This document shows, piece by piece, positions 34,904 to 43,588 of a DNA stretch of 64,000 nt (the stretch's first letter is position 1; the number at the start of each line of letters is the position of its first letter). The stretch comes from Candidatus Acetothermia bacterium. Its GTDB lineage: Bacteria; Bipolaricaulota; Bipolaricaulia; RBG-16-55-9. Position numbers and translations under genes: made by a program. Location of the stretch: the NCBI GenBank assembly GCA_016201405.1, contig JACQCZ010000015.1:62001-126000 (forward strand). Direction: 5' to 3'. Under the pieces are notes generated by a model. That model worked only from the letters and a program-made list of their open reading frames with translations. It ran no database searches and had not been told where the DNA came from.

Positions 34904-35617
34904 TTAATAATACGTCAATAACTCTGGATTGTGGATGTACGGACTGGCATTGAACGTTCTCAGCGAGAATCGATCTTGGGTAAAGAGAAAATCCGTAAAG
35001 GTCGCATTGCGGACATTCCAGCTCATCTCCAAGATCTTCTCATCCGATACATCAAGAGCCTTGCCCGCTGTGGCAGCCACAGTCCCTGCAGATGTAAAAG
35101 CAGCAATCACTCGCCCCTTTTTGTAGTCACCCGTCATCTTCTCGATTCCGCATTTAACCCGGCTCTGAAACTCATGCCAGCGCTCCACTTCGGGGTCTTG
35201 CAACTCACCGCGCACCCACGTCAGCATCAGCTCGCGAAAGGCATCATTGAAGCCGTCTGACCTACGCAGCTCTCGATTCAAGCTCTCCTTCTCCATCCCT
35301 TCCAGAGATGAGCGCCGAATCCAATCGTTCAATAGATGTTTTTGAACGAGCCGAATGGCTGGATATTCATCAAGCTCTTGCAGCTCAGCGGGCTCTGGCC
35401 AGGAAAGACCTCTCTCGCGGTAGAGGGCTGCGAACTGGTCATGAGTCTGCCGGTGGCGGCGGCGCGGCCCTATATAAACATGATCAAAGATCACATGCTG
35501 ATCGGCCCAGAATTGTCCCAGCAGACGAGATTGCCGCTCGCCCAGCGATGAAAGCTGATCGTATTCGCCATGCAAATAGCTCGCCTGGCCATGTCGAAAG
35601 AGAACTAAGACACTCAT
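34904..35617 (-). CDS. Histidine phosphatase (phosphoglycerate-mutase-like)
   Basis: The 237-residue protein starts LVLFRHGQASY, with the RHG catalytic motif. The second-half His is probably in the weak segment VIAAFTSAGTVAA, where the usual GH is replaced, so catalytic power is uncertain. The segment YIGPRRRHRQTHDQF has the Arg pair that grips phosphate. The substrate is unknown. It lies 14 bases upstream of the acyl-CoA dehydrogenase and 4 bases downstream of the GNAT gene. Confidence 0.8.
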   Translation of the reverse strand: MSVLVLFRHGQASYLHGEYDQLSSLGERQSRLLGQFWADQHVIFDHVYIGPRRRHRQTHDQFAALYRERGLSWPEPAELQELDEYPAIRLVQKHLLNDWIRRSSLEGMEKESLNRELRRSDGFNDAFRELMLTWVRGELQDPEVERWHEFQSRVKCGIEKMTGDYKKGRVIAAFTSAGTVAATAGKALDVSDEKILEMSWNVRNATFTDFLFTQDRFSLRTFNASPYIHNPELLTYY

Positions 35618-35621
35618 CACT

Positions 35622-36101
35622 CTATCTTAGAGCAAGAAGCTGATCTTCGTCTTCTTTCAATTCCACCCAAAAACTGTAGCCATGTTGTTGAAAGCCTAAG
35701 CTGTCATAGAAGCGATGGGCTGCCTCTCGCTTGAGGTTGCCGGATAGCGCAAGTTTATAACAACCCTGCTCGCGGCAGCGCTCCATCGCAAAACCCATCA
35801 TCTCTTTGCCAATGCCATGCCCTTGTAAGGCAAGATCAACCACCACAGCCTCAACCAGACCGGATGGACTTCCAAGATGCGAGAGATTGTCCATAATGAG
35901 CAGACCAAATGTGCCAACGACTCTTGCATTTAGCACCGCAACATAAATCTTGTAGTCGGGATATTCTTTAATTTTCTCAAAGATCTTCTTAGCATCGGCT
36001 AACGAGAGGTGCTTGCCATCATCCACTCCGGGTTGGGCGAACAACTCTAAAATGGCCTGCAAATCTGCAGAATGGGCTTCGCGAATCAATGCACCTGACA
36101 T
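35622..36101 (-). CDS. GNAT N-acetyltransferase
   Basis: The 159-residue single-domain GNAT has the motif A sequence VVDLALQGHGIGKEMMGFA, where QGHGIG is the acetyl-CoA loop, and motif B AHRFYDSLGFQQHG. ATG 36101 is preferred because it follows the previous stop at two bases; ATG 36116 would overlap the metallophosphatase. The substrate is unknown. Its position between a phosphoesterase and a phosphatase in a multi-gene operon suggests small-molecule modification. Confidence 0.88.
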   Translation of the reverse strand: MSGALIREAHSADLQAILELFAQPGVDDGKHLSLADAKKIFEKIKEYPDYKIYVAVLNARVVGTFGLLIMDNLSHLGSPSGLVEAVVVDLALQGHGIGKEMMGFAMERCREQGCYKLALSGNLKREAAHRFYDSLGFQQHGYSFWVELKEDEDQLLALR

Positions 36102-36103
36102 CG

Positions 36104-36835
36104 TTACTTTCGCCATTCGGCTGCAAACCACTCAGCATGAGGCATTCCAGTCTGAAGCACAGCCCGTGCGAACTCTTCAGCATCGAACGGGACCCGGCGA
36201 AAATCCACACTCAAGTCTCTTCCATCAGCGCGAAGCAACGCATATTCACCCTCGGCGAGATTTCTGGGCGATCCACTCTTTGCATCGATAAAGTACGGAA
36301 GACCCACACTGCCGGGGTTGATCAGAAATGAAGACTTGTAGCGCCGCAACATGGGAGTGTGCGTATGGCCACCCGCATAGATTTGGGCATCGAGACCGAC
36401 AAAGATCGGCTCTAGCTCTTCATCTGGCGTCGTTGCGCGAATAATCTCATCATACGAGCGTGGCGAGCCGTGAAAGCAGAGAAGCTCTGTCTCATCGTTC
36501 AGCTGGGCGCGAATTGTCGGCTCAAATGATTTCAGAAAATCAAGATCGGTCGCTGACAACTGATCTCGGCACCAATTCCCCATGTCCAGAATTCTCTTCC
36601 CGATCTCTCCTTCTGGCTCTGGCGTGAACTGGCCCAGCAGCCAGCCATCGGCGTTCCCCATCACAATGGGGCACCTCAGCTCTCGCACTCTTTTCAAAAC
36701 CTTCAATGGCTGTGGTCCGTTGACGATATCACCCAAACAGATAATCTGATCAACTCTCTCTTTGGAGATGTCTGAGAGCACGGCATCCAGCGCAACTGCA
36801 TTGCCATGAATGTCCGCGATTAGCGCAATCTTCAT
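36104..36835 (-). CDS. Calcineurin-like metallophosphoesterase (YfcE/MJ0936 type)
   Basis: The 243-residue enzyme has all metal-binding motifs: MKIALIADIHGN (D-x-H), CLGDIVNGP (GD), VMGNADGW (GN-D, in place of the GNH of other families), CFHGSPR (H) and YAGGHTHTP (GHTH). Such cytosolic phosphodiesterases act on cyclic or small nucleotides; the true substrate is unknown. The start overlaps the cupin stop by four bases (ATGA). Confidence 0.93.
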   Translation of the reverse strand: MKIALIADIHGNAVALDAVLSDISKERVDQIICLGDIVNGPQPLKVLKRVRELRCPIVMGNADGWLLGQFTPEPEGEIGKRILDMGNWCRDQLSATDLDFLKSFEPTIRAQLNDETELLCFHGSPRSYDEIIRATTPDEELEPIFVGLDAQIYAGGHTHTPMLRRYKSSFLINPGSVGLPYFIDAKSGSPRNLAEGEYALLRADGRDLSVDFRRVPFDAEEFARAVLQTGMPHAEWFAAEWRK

Positions 36836-37197
36836 ATCTTTTTGAGATTGGACACAGTCCGCTCATTCTGCACATTGCCCGTATTCAATGTCCCTGCAGG
36901 CTCAAAGAGGAGCACATGCGTCTCTTCTTCGGCAACTGGGTTGTGCTCAATGCCCCGCGGAATGATGGCAAACTCTCCCGGCTCTAACACAAGATCTTCC
37001 TGATCTCGCAGCTTGATCCTGAGCCTGCCTTTGACGACGAGAAAGAGCTCATCTTCGTTTTCGTGATGATGCCAGACAAAATCGCCCAAAACCTTGGACA
37101 TCTTGACATGGAAGTTGTTGACCTCGCCCACAATCTTGGGGCTCCAGGTATCGTCAAATGAGGCAAACTTCTCTTTTAAATTGACTTTACGAATCAT
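36832..37197 (-). CDS. Small cupin protein
   Basis: The 121-residue single-cupin protein has motif 1 WHHHENEDELFLVVKGRLR (two His and a Glu) and motif 2 PGEFAIIPRGIEHNPVA with the third His. A metal site is therefore likely. It has no partner domain. Such proteins are dioxygenases, isomerases or ligand binders, and nothing fixes which. It overlaps both operon neighbours by four bases. Confidence 0.9.
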   Translation of the reverse strand: MIRKVNLKEKFASFDDTWSPKIVGEVNNFHVKMSKVLGDFVWHHHENEDELFLVVKGRLRIKLRDQEDLVLEPGEFAIIPRGIEHNPVAEEETHVLLFEPAGTLNTGNVQNERTVSNLKKI

Positions 37198-37772
37198 GTG
37201 AGAACCCCTTCAGGAGCCAGACTCTCCAGCAATCTTCCTGTATCCAAAATTGTAGCAAACTCCCCATGTAGACTGACGAGGGCTAATTCATGAATCTGAT
37301 CGGCAGCATAGTGCTTCCCATTGGGCCCGGTGCGATCAAAGGTCGCCGTCGCATCGGAGACTACAAAGGTCTCAAAGCCGAGATTGGCTGACATGCGAGC
37401 CGTTGTTGAGATGCAGTGATCGGAAGTGAGACCCGCCAGCACGACAGCTTCGATCCCGCTCTCCAGCAGGCGATACTCAAGGGCTGTGCCAATAAATGCG
37501 CTGTTCACATGTTTTTGAATGACAGGCTCCCTATCCAGCGGCATGACGATCTCTTTGATCTCGCAGCCCTTCTGTCCTGGTCGAAGAGGAGAACCCGCCA
37601 TTCGCGAGAGGTGCTGCACATGAAAGACGGGTCTTCCCGCGCCCCTCCAAGCCTCCAGCAATTGAGCCATCCTCTTCTCCGCATCCAAATTGTTTCTTGC
37701 GCCCCATTTGGGATCATCAAAGCCCTTTTGCACGTCGATTAGAATTAGCGCTGCATCTTTGATCCGATTCAC
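37194..37772 (-). CDS. Isochorismatase-like cysteine hydrolase
   Basis: Start at GTG 37772, six bases after AGGAGG; a longer frame runs into the upstream gene. The 192-residue hydrolase has the triad ALILIDVQKGF (Asp), the Lys in VIQKHVNSAF and the nucleophile Cys in LTSDHCISTTARMS. It cleaves amides such as nicotinamide, ureidomalonamide or isochorismate analogues; the exact substrate is unknown. It lies 14 bases after the PPOX gene and overlaps the cupin by four. Confidence 0.9.
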   Translation of the reverse strand: MNRIKDAALILIDVQKGFDDPKWGARNNLDAEKRMAQLLEAWRGAGRPVFHVQHLSRMAGSPLRPGQKGCEIKEIVMPLDREPVIQKHVNSAFIGTALEYRLLESGIEAVVLAGLTSDHCISTTARMSANLGFETFVVSDATATFDRTGPNGKHYAADQIHELALVSLHGEFATILDTGRLLESLAPEGVLT

Positions 37773-37786
37773 AAAGCACCTCCTGC

Positions 37787-38836
37787 TCATTTGAGTCCGC
37801 TGCATTGATCCGATAGATAGGTCCTTTTGGCCGCTTCGTCCCGCTGCGATCGTAAATATTGCACCCATGCCTCGCGCTCGTGCCACACCGGGGCTAACTC
37901 CCAAAGGCAGAGCGTCGGCCCATCTACGCCCAGATTGATTTTGCGAAATTCCGCGCCTTGCCGATTCTCTCTGATGTACTGCGTCTCCCAAATTTCGTTT
38001 GCATCTTTCCATAGACAGACAACCAGATAGATGAGCTCTTCGGTGTAGTGCAGCAATACAAAACCCAAGCCATGCCCAAGATCTAGTCTGTCAGCGCTGG
38101 CCTCGCGCTCCAAGAATTGTCGTGTCTCCCGAATGAGCGAGAGTGGAATGATCAATTGTGGAGGCCGTATCTCATACCACTTCAGGACTGCGCCCAGTAA
38201 CTCCAATGGGCGATTTGGGGCAATCACGCAATCAAAATGATGATATGCTTCGTCAATATTCCCCACGGAGCTTAGATTGAGCTTTTCGAGACTCTTTGAT
38301 TCTTTGGGCGAGAAATCTTGAACATTAAATTTCTGTCTTTTGCCTGTCATCGCATCCACCGTAATCTCAATGACAGCCGTGTGAGATTCAAATGCGCCGC
38401 GAAATTTATTTACTGTGCTTTCGCGGAGCGCATCCACTTGCTCTTCCGGAGCGTATTTGCCGGTGATCAATTTGAGGGCTGTCGTCCGCTCTTCAACCGC
38501 ATCAAGCACTCGCGCCGTGCCAAAACAGACAACGGACGCATAGGCTGTATCGAATTCGCAAAGCACAGGATGTGGCAGTGTGGCGACGTATTCATCAATC
38601 TCAAAGCAGACGCGTGGATGAGTCTTGACGGCAGAGATTAGCCGCCCTTCGCTGGCCCCATGAATCCAGATCTTTGAATCGTCGTAGGCAAAATTCATTG
38701 GGATGACATACGGCTCGCCATCCGCAATGACAGCCACTCGCCCAATGAGTGCGGATTGCAACAATGCCTCGATCACCTCTCGCTCATGGATGCCGTGATC
38801 GGGTCGCCGCAGCGTATACCGCTCGACTTGGGACAT
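37787..38836 (-). CDS. FMN-binding PPOX/NimA-like protein with a C-terminal extension
   Basis: The 349-residue protein has an N-terminal split-barrel flavin domain (residues 1-185): ALIGRVAVIADGEPYVIPMNFAYDD and the C-terminal FESHTAVIEITVDAMTGK are those of the 5-nitroimidazole-reductase/PPOX class. The remaining 160 residues (from about 190) are a domain I cannot name. The protein binds FMN in the cytosol and likely reduces or detects a small molecule. It follows the Lrp regulator by 17 bases, implying shared control. Confidence 0.85.
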   Translation of the reverse strand: MSQVERYTLRRPDHGIHEREVIEALLQSALIGRVAVIADGEPYVIPMNFAYDDSKIWIHGASEGRLISAVKTHPRVCFEIDEYVATLPHPVLCEFDTAYASVVCFGTARVLDAVEERTTALKLITGKYAPEEQVDALRESTVNKFRGAFESHTAVIEITVDAMTGKRQKFNVQDFSPKESKSLEKLNLSSVGNIDEAYHHFDCVIAPNRPLELLGAVLKWYEIRPPQLIIPLSLIRETRQFLEREASADRLDLGHGLGFVLLHYTEELIYLVVCLWKDANEIWETQYIRENRQGAEFRKINLGVDGPTLCLWELAPVWHEREAWVQYLRSQRDEAAKRTYLSDQCSGLK

Positions 38837-38853
38837 GGCTTTTGCTCCTTAGC

Positions 38854-39321
38854 TCATCGCTTCTTGGCCTTCTTCTCAAAGGGCAGATGAGAAGTATCTT
38901 TTAGCGTCTCCAGTACAATGGTCGTTCGGGTATTGACCGGGCCAAGTGAGCCGACCTTCTCTTTGAGAAACTGCCAGAGATGATCGGCGTTGGCGGCGCG
39001 CACTCTCACCAAATAGCAATCTTCTCCGGTGATGTGATGGACCTCTTGGACTTCGGGAAATTTGATGAGTTTTTGACCAATCTCGCTCGAGCCAATGGGC
39101 TCACGAGTGTGAATAAAGATGAAGGCCAGCAGGCCAAATCCTAAGGCGTCCGCATCGAGGGTAGCCTGGTATCCTTGAATGATCTTCAGCTTTTCGAGTT
39201 TCTTGATCCGCTCAAAGATGGCGGATGGTGCCATTCCCAATCGGCGCGCGATCTCCGCGTTGGGAGTTCGGGCATCTTCCTGAAGAATCTTCAGGATTTC
39301 TTTATCAATGTCGTTGATCAT
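38854..39321 (-). CDS. Lrp/AsnC-family transcriptional regulator
   Basis: The 155-residue regulator has an N-terminal helix-turn-helix (DIDKEILKILQEDARTPNAE then MAPSAIFERIKKLEKL) and a C-terminal RAM domain (VQEVHHITGEDCYLVRVRA). Such proteins sense amino acids and form octamers on DNA. It heads the operon 33684-39321, and a palindrome (39335-39355) sits just upstream of its start, so autoregulation is likely. Divergent from the gene at 39427. Confidence 0.95.
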   Translation of the reverse strand: MINDIDKEILKILQEDARTPNAEIARRLGMAPSAIFERIKKLEKLKIIQGYQATLDADALGFGLLAFIFIHTREPIGSSEIGQKLIKFPEVQEVHHITGEDCYLVRVRAANADHLWQFLKEKVGSLGPVNTRTTIVLETLKDTSHLPFEKKAKKR

Positions 39322-39334
39322 TCGGTATCACCAA

Positions 39335-39355
39335 CGATTATATGAATAATAATCG
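39335..39355. promoter_or_regulatory. Palindromic operator upstream of the Lrp gene
   Basis: CGATTAT-7-ATAATCG, perfect 7-bp arms in the divergent region. The half-site ATAATCGA recurs at 39416-39423, next to the start of the opposite gene, so one protein could regulate both sides. Confidence 0.6.
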
Positions 39356-39426
39356 AAATCTGACAAGAGGTCAAGATGGAATTCAATTTGACTTGGCCTC
39401 TCGTTCATGGTCACAATAATCGATGA

Positions 39427-40137
39427 ATGGCTTATCGAATGGATACGCTCCTACTCAGTAATTCAGGTGAGTCAGTTGTTTATATCTTCGTATTGGCATT
39501 GGTTCTGATTGGCTTTTTCGTTTCCAGTTACATCCGCTCGATACGCGGAAAGACGCTGGGTTCATGGGCAAATGCACACAATCTAAGCTTTGACGAATAT
39601 TCAGAGAGCTCGATTGATGAAACCTATCCTCATTTTGAGTGCCTACAAAAAGGAGAGAAACGTTACAGCTTTAACCGCATTACGGGGAAATGGAGAGAAC
39701 ATGACTTCTTTGGCTTTGACTATCACTACAGGACCGGCTCAGGGAAATCTACAACGCATCACTACTTTTCCGCTGTGATCTTGACGAGTCCCATACCATT
39801 GAAACCTCTCTTCATTCGACCTGAAGGCATGATGGATAAAGTGACTGAATTCTTTGGAGCCGAGGATATCAACTTTGAATCCAGGGAGTTTAGTCAAAAA
39901 TTCTTTGTAAGAGCACCAGACAAAAAGTGGGCCTTCGATGTGATCCAACAGAGCACCATGCAGCTCATGCTCGATTCGCGCAGCTATTGGATTCAGTTCG
40001 GGGAAGATTGTGTCATTGCGTATGATATCGTTAGGTTTTCAATCGAAGATTTCGAGCAGGCTGCCAATGTCATCTGTGGCATTCTGGATCGGTTGCCTGA
40101 TTATGTGAAAGAGGCTCAACAATCTTCAACGAAGTAG
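39427..40137 (+). CDS. LemA-cluster membrane protein, paralogue 1
   Basis: The 236-residue protein has one N-terminal transmembrane helix (about residues 18-38) and a large cytosolic domain. The pattern EHDFFGFDYHY, HHYFSAVILTSPIPLKPLFIRPEG, KVTEFFGAEDINFES and DKKWAFDVIQ is shared with the next gene at roughly two-thirds identity by eye. I recognise no named family with confidence (possibly DUF3137-like). An inner ATG at 39439 is possible. Three bases separate the stop from the next open frame, and LemA follows, so the set is likely one membrane complex. Confidence 0.75.
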   Translation: MAYRMDTLLLSNSGESVVYIFVLALVLIGFFVSSYIRSIRGKTLGSWANAHNLSFDEYSESSIDETYPHFECLQKGEKRYSFNRITGKWREHDFFGFDYHYRTGSGKSTTHHYFSAVILTSPIPLKPLFIRPEGMMDKVTEFFGAEDINFESREFSQKFFVRAPDKKWAFDVIQQSTMQLMLDSRSYWIQFGEDCVIAYDIVRFSIEDFEQAANVICGILDRLPDYVKEAQQSSTK

Positions 40138-40194
40138 CCATTGGTTGACAGCCCTCTCAGTTCATTACAAAATACTCTCGAAAGGAAGCATGGC

Positions 40195-40878
40195 GTGGAT
40201 AATCTATTAATCGTCTTAGTTATCGTAGTGATTATAGCTGCCATCATCTGGGGCGCGTACGCATCCGCAAAACGTCGCAAAGATCTGGCTGCCTGGGCTG
40301 GTATGCACAACATCAGCTTCTCAGAATCACGGGAGTATATAATTGAAAACACATACCCTCAATTCACTTGCCTGCACCAAGGCTCCAACCGCTATAGCTA
40401 CAATCACCTCACGGGAAAGTGGAAAGAGCACGACTTCTCCGGCTTCGATTATCACTATGAGACCTATAGCTATGACTCCAAAGGACGCCGCCAGACCAAT
40501 CATCATTATTTTTCTGCTGTGATCTTGACAAGCCCGATTCCTTTGCAGCCGCTCTTCATTCGGCCCGAAGGGCTGCTCGACAAAGTGACTGAGTTCTTTG
40601 GAGCCGATGATATCGATTTTGAGTCCACGGAGTTTAGTAAAAAATTCTTTGTAAAAGCACCCGACAAAAAGTGGGCCTTTGACGTGATTCAGCAGCGCAC
40701 AATGCAATTTCTGCTTGATTCGCCAAGATTCAATCTTCAGCTAGGCTACAAGGAGATTATGGCCTATCATAACTCGACCTTTTCTGCTCAGCAGTTTGAG
40801 CAGGCAGCGGATGTCATCTGCGGCATATTGGAACGGCTGCCTGATTATGTGGTACAACAACAAAAGGGGCAGGCATAA
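40195..40878 (+). CDS. LemA-cluster membrane protein, paralogue 2
   Basis: GTG 40195 is preferred, with AAAGGAAG six bases upstream; the frame is open back to a TTG at 40141. The 227-residue product has an N-terminal helix (LLIVLVIVVIIAAIIWGAY) and the same cytosolic domain as the preceding gene. The shared stretches include HHYFSAVILTSPIPLQPLFI and DKKWAFDVIQQRTMQ. A tandem duplication with divergence. Positioned just before lemA with 23 bases between. Confidence 0.75.
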   Translation: MDNLLIVLVIVVIIAAIIWGAYASAKRRKDLAAWAGMHNISFSESREYIIENTYPQFTCLHQGSNRYSYNHLTGKWKEHDFSGFDYHYETYSYDSKGRRQTNHHYFSAVILTSPIPLQPLFIRPEGLLDKVTEFFGADDIDFESTEFSKKFFVKAPDKKWAFDVIQQRTMQFLLDSPRFNLQLGYKEIMAYHNSTFSAQQFEQAADVICGILERLPDYVVQQQKGQA

Positions 40879-40901
40879 CCTGAAGGAGGCAGACAAAACC
40901 T

Positions 40902-41462
40902 ATGGATGCAACCTGGATTGTATTAGGAATCATTCTTCTGCTTGTGATCTGGGTAATCGCGCTCTACAACGCGCTCATCCGCACCCGAAACACAGTCGAT
41001 GAGTCCTGGTCTGACATCGACACCGAGCTGAAGCGGCGCTACGATCTCATTCCCAACCTGGTGGAGACCGTGAAGGGTTACGCCGCTCACGAGAAGACAA
41101 CTCTCAATGCGGTGGTTGAAGCGCGCAATAAGGCGATGGCGACCCAAGGTAGCTCACCGGAGGAACAGGCAAAGAATGAGAACCTCCTGACTGGCACGCT
41201 GCGGCAGCTCTTCGCCTTGGCAGAGAGCTATCCAAATCTCAAAGCCAACGAGAACTTTCTCCAATTGCAGACTCAGCTCTCCAACACGGAAGATCGCATC
41301 CAGACGGCGCGCCGCTTCTACAACGCCAACGTTCGCGATTTGAACAACAAGATTCAGGTCGTCCCATCCAGCATCATCGCCAACATGTTCAACTTCAAGC
41401 TGCGCGAGTTCTTCGAGCTTGAGGACCCCGCGATGCGGCAGACTCCAAAAGTGCAGTTTTAG
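40902..41462 (+). CDS. lemA: LemA family protein
   Basis: The 186-residue protein has an N-terminal helix (IVLGIILLLVIWVIALYNAL) followed by the LemA signature VDESWSDIDTELKRRYDLIPNLVETVKGYA and a long helical tail ending FNFKLREFFELEDPAMRQTPKVQF. LemA proteins are inner-membrane, mostly cytosolic helical proteins without proven enzyme activity; TPM-domain proteins are usual partners, but here the partners are two other membrane proteins. GAAGGAGG is about 14 bases upstream. Confidence 0.93.
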   Translation: MDATWIVLGIILLLVIWVIALYNALIRTRNTVDESWSDIDTELKRRYDLIPNLVETVKGYAAHEKTTLNAVVEARNKAMATQGSSPEEQAKNENLLTGTLRQLFALAESYPNLKANENFLQLQTQLSNTEDRIQTARRFYNANVRDLNNKIQVVPSSIIANMFNFKLREFFELEDPAMRQTPKVQF

Positions 41463-41477
41463 GATTGCTGCAGAGAA

Positions 41478-41870
41478 ATGAATCTTACGCACATTCGGCT
41501 TTTGGTAGCAGATTTTCGCTCTTGCTTCCGATTCTATCGGGATGTCCTCGGCTTCAAGGCAACCTTTGGAAAGGAAGATGAAGTCTACGCCGATTTTGAT
41601 GCTGGCTCGGTGACGCTGGCGCTCTTTGATCGAAAGATCATGGCCGAAGCTGTTCAAACGGCTTGTCTGCCGAGTGCTGCAAAATCTCAAGACAGAGCCG
41701 CGCTCATCTTAGGCGTGGAAGATTTTGATTCGAGCTATCAGCAGCTCAAGAAAAAGGGCGTAAGCTTTATCACAGAGCCGACCAGCCGCACAGAGTGGGG
41801 GATCCGGGTTGCGCACTTTCGGGACCCTGATGGAAATTTGCTAGAGATCTATTCTGCGCTCAAGACATAA
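41478..41870 (+). CDS. VOC (glyoxalase/bleomycin-resistance) family protein
   Basis: The 130-residue single-VOC domain protein has the first beta-alpha unit MNLTHIRLLVADFRSCFRFYRDVLGFK and the metal-ligand end VAHFRDPDGNLLEIYS. The usual metal residues (His or Glu in the first module and Glu in the last) are partly present. It dimerises to act on a small molecule or sequesters it; identity unknown. It lies 15 bases after lemA and 12 before glnS. Confidence 0.9.
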   Translation: MNLTHIRLLVADFRSCFRFYRDVLGFKATFGKEDEVYADFDAGSVTLALFDRKIMAEAVQTACLPSAAKSQDRAALILGVEDFDSSYQQLKKKGVSFITEPTSRTEWGIRVAHFRDPDGNLLEIYSALKT

Positions 41871-41882
41871 TGGAGGAATGGC

Positions 41883-43574
41883 GTGACAAACGAAAACGAA
41901 GATCAATCAAACATAAAACCCAAGCATTTCATCCAAGAGGCCATTGACGAAGATCTAAAAAGTGGCCGGTTCAAGCGCATTCACACCCGCTTTCCTCCAG
42001 AACCCAATGGCTATCCCCACATCGGCCACGCCAAAGCGATCAGCATCAATTTTGAGATCGCCAAAGAGTACGGCGGCCTCTGCAATCTGCGCTTTGATGA
42101 CACCAATCCGCTGGCCGAAGAGACAGAATATGTCAACGCCATCAAAGAGGACATCCGCTGGCTCGGCTATGACTGGGAAGATCGAGAATATTATGCCTCC
42201 GATTATTTTGAGCAGCTTTATGAATATGCCGTTAAGCTGATCAAAGATGGCAAGGCTTACGTGGACAGCCTCAGCGCCGAGGAGATGAGCGAATACCGCG
42301 GCCCCTGGAACAAGCCCGGCAAGAACAGTCCCTACCGCGGCCGCTCCGTTGAAGAGAATCTTGATCTGTTCGAGCGAATGCGCAAAGGCGAATTTGCCGA
42401 TGGCACGCACACTCTGCGCGCAAAGATCGATATGGCCTCACCCAACATGAATCTTCGTGACCCCGCGATGTATCGTATTCTCAAAGCTCATCACCACCGC
42501 ACGGGTGATGCATGGTGCATCTATCCAACCTATGACTGGGCACACGGAGAGGGCGATTCTATTGAGGGAATAAGCCATTCGCTCTGCTCCATGGAGTTTG
42601 AGAATCACCGCCTGCTCTATGACTGGTTTGTTGAGCAGCTTGGAATTCATCATCCAAGACAGATGGAATTCTCACGGCTCAATCTGACCTGTACTGTGAT
42701 GAGCAAGCGAAGACTTGTAAAGCTCGTTCAGGACAGGCATGTACGCGGCTGGGATGACCCGCGCATGCCCACTCTGCGCGGTATGCGGCGGCGCGGATAT
42801 ACACCTGAAGCCATCCGGCATCTTTGTGAGATTGCAGGGGTCACCAAGACCCCGAGCACTCTTCAAATGTCTGTTTTGGAGAATTGCCTTCGAGAAGATT
42901 TGAACAAGCGTGTGCTGCGCAAGATGGCCGTCCTGCACCCGCTCAGAGTCGTGATCGAGAATTATCCCGAAGGCAAAGTCGAAGAGCTAGACGCCGTCAA
43001 TAATCCTGAAGATGCAGGGGCCGGCACGCGCAAGATTCCTTTCTCGCGGGTCATTTACATCGAGCAGGACGACTTTATGCAGCATCCGCCCAAAGAGTTC
43101 TTTCGGCTCGCCCCCGAGCGCGAAGTGCGCTTGCGCTATGCCTATTTCATCCAGTGCAATCGCGTGATCCAAGATCGGCAGGGCAACATCACTGAGCTTC
43201 GCTGCACCTATGACCCGGAGACTCGCGGCGGACAAGCCCCCGATGGGCGCAAGGTCAAAGCGACAATTCACTGGGTCTCGGCAGATCACGCCGTGGATGC
43301 TGAAGTTAGGCTCTATGACAATCTGTTTAGCAAAGAAGATCCAGACGACTTCCCAGAGGGCAAAGATTTCATCGTCAATCTTAATCCAAAGTCATTGGAA
43401 ATCCTGAAGAACTGCAAGCTGGAGTTAAGCCTGGCCTCAGCCACCGTAGGGGAACGCTTCCAGTTTGAGAGACTGGGCTATTTCTGCGTCGATCCTGACT
43501 CTTCTGCGCAGCGATTGGTCTTCAATCGCACTGTCACGCTTCGAGATACTTGGGCCAAGACTAGGAAAGGCTGA
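41883..43574 (+). CDS. glnS: Glutaminyl-tRNA synthetase
   Basis: Start GTG 41883, six bases after GGAGG. The 563-residue class I synthetase charges tRNA-Gln with glutamine. HIGH motif at 46-49 inside [36 protein letters not shown] and the KMSKS variant VMSKR at about 272 are all present. The C-terminal anticodon-binding beta barrels are intact. GatC is also encoded in the window, so the GatCAB enzyme presumably makes Asn-tRNA(Asn) here rather than Gln-tRNA. Confidence 0.97.
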   Translation: MTNENEDQSNIKPKHFIQEAIDEDLKSGRFKRIHTRFPPEPNGYPHIGHAKAISINFEIAKEYGGLCNLRFDDTNPLAEETEYVNAIKEDIRWLGYDWEDREYYASDYFEQLYEYAVKLIKDGKAYVDSLSAEEMSEYRGPWNKPGKNSPYRGRSVEENLDLFERMRKGEFADGTHTLRAKIDMASPNMNLRDPAMYRILKAHHHRTGDAWCIYPTYDWAHGEGDSIEGISHSLCSMEFENHRLLYDWFVEQLGIHHPRQMEFSRLNLTCTVMSKRRLVKLVQDRHVRGWDDPRMPTLRGMRRRGYTPEAIRHLCEIAGVTKTPSTLQMSVLENCLREDLNKRVLRKMAVLHPLRVVIENYPEGKVEELDAVNNPEDAGAGTRKIPFSRVIYIEQDDFMQHPPKEFFRLAPEREVRLRYAYFIQCNRVIQDRQGNITELRCTYDPETRGGQAPDGRKVKATIHWVSADHAVDAEVRLYDNLFSKEDPDDFPEGKDFIVNLNPKSLEILKNCKLELSLASATVGERFQFERLGYFCVDPDSSAQRLVFNRTVTLRDTWAKTRKG

Positions 43575-43588
43575 CAGATTCTGTCTGG

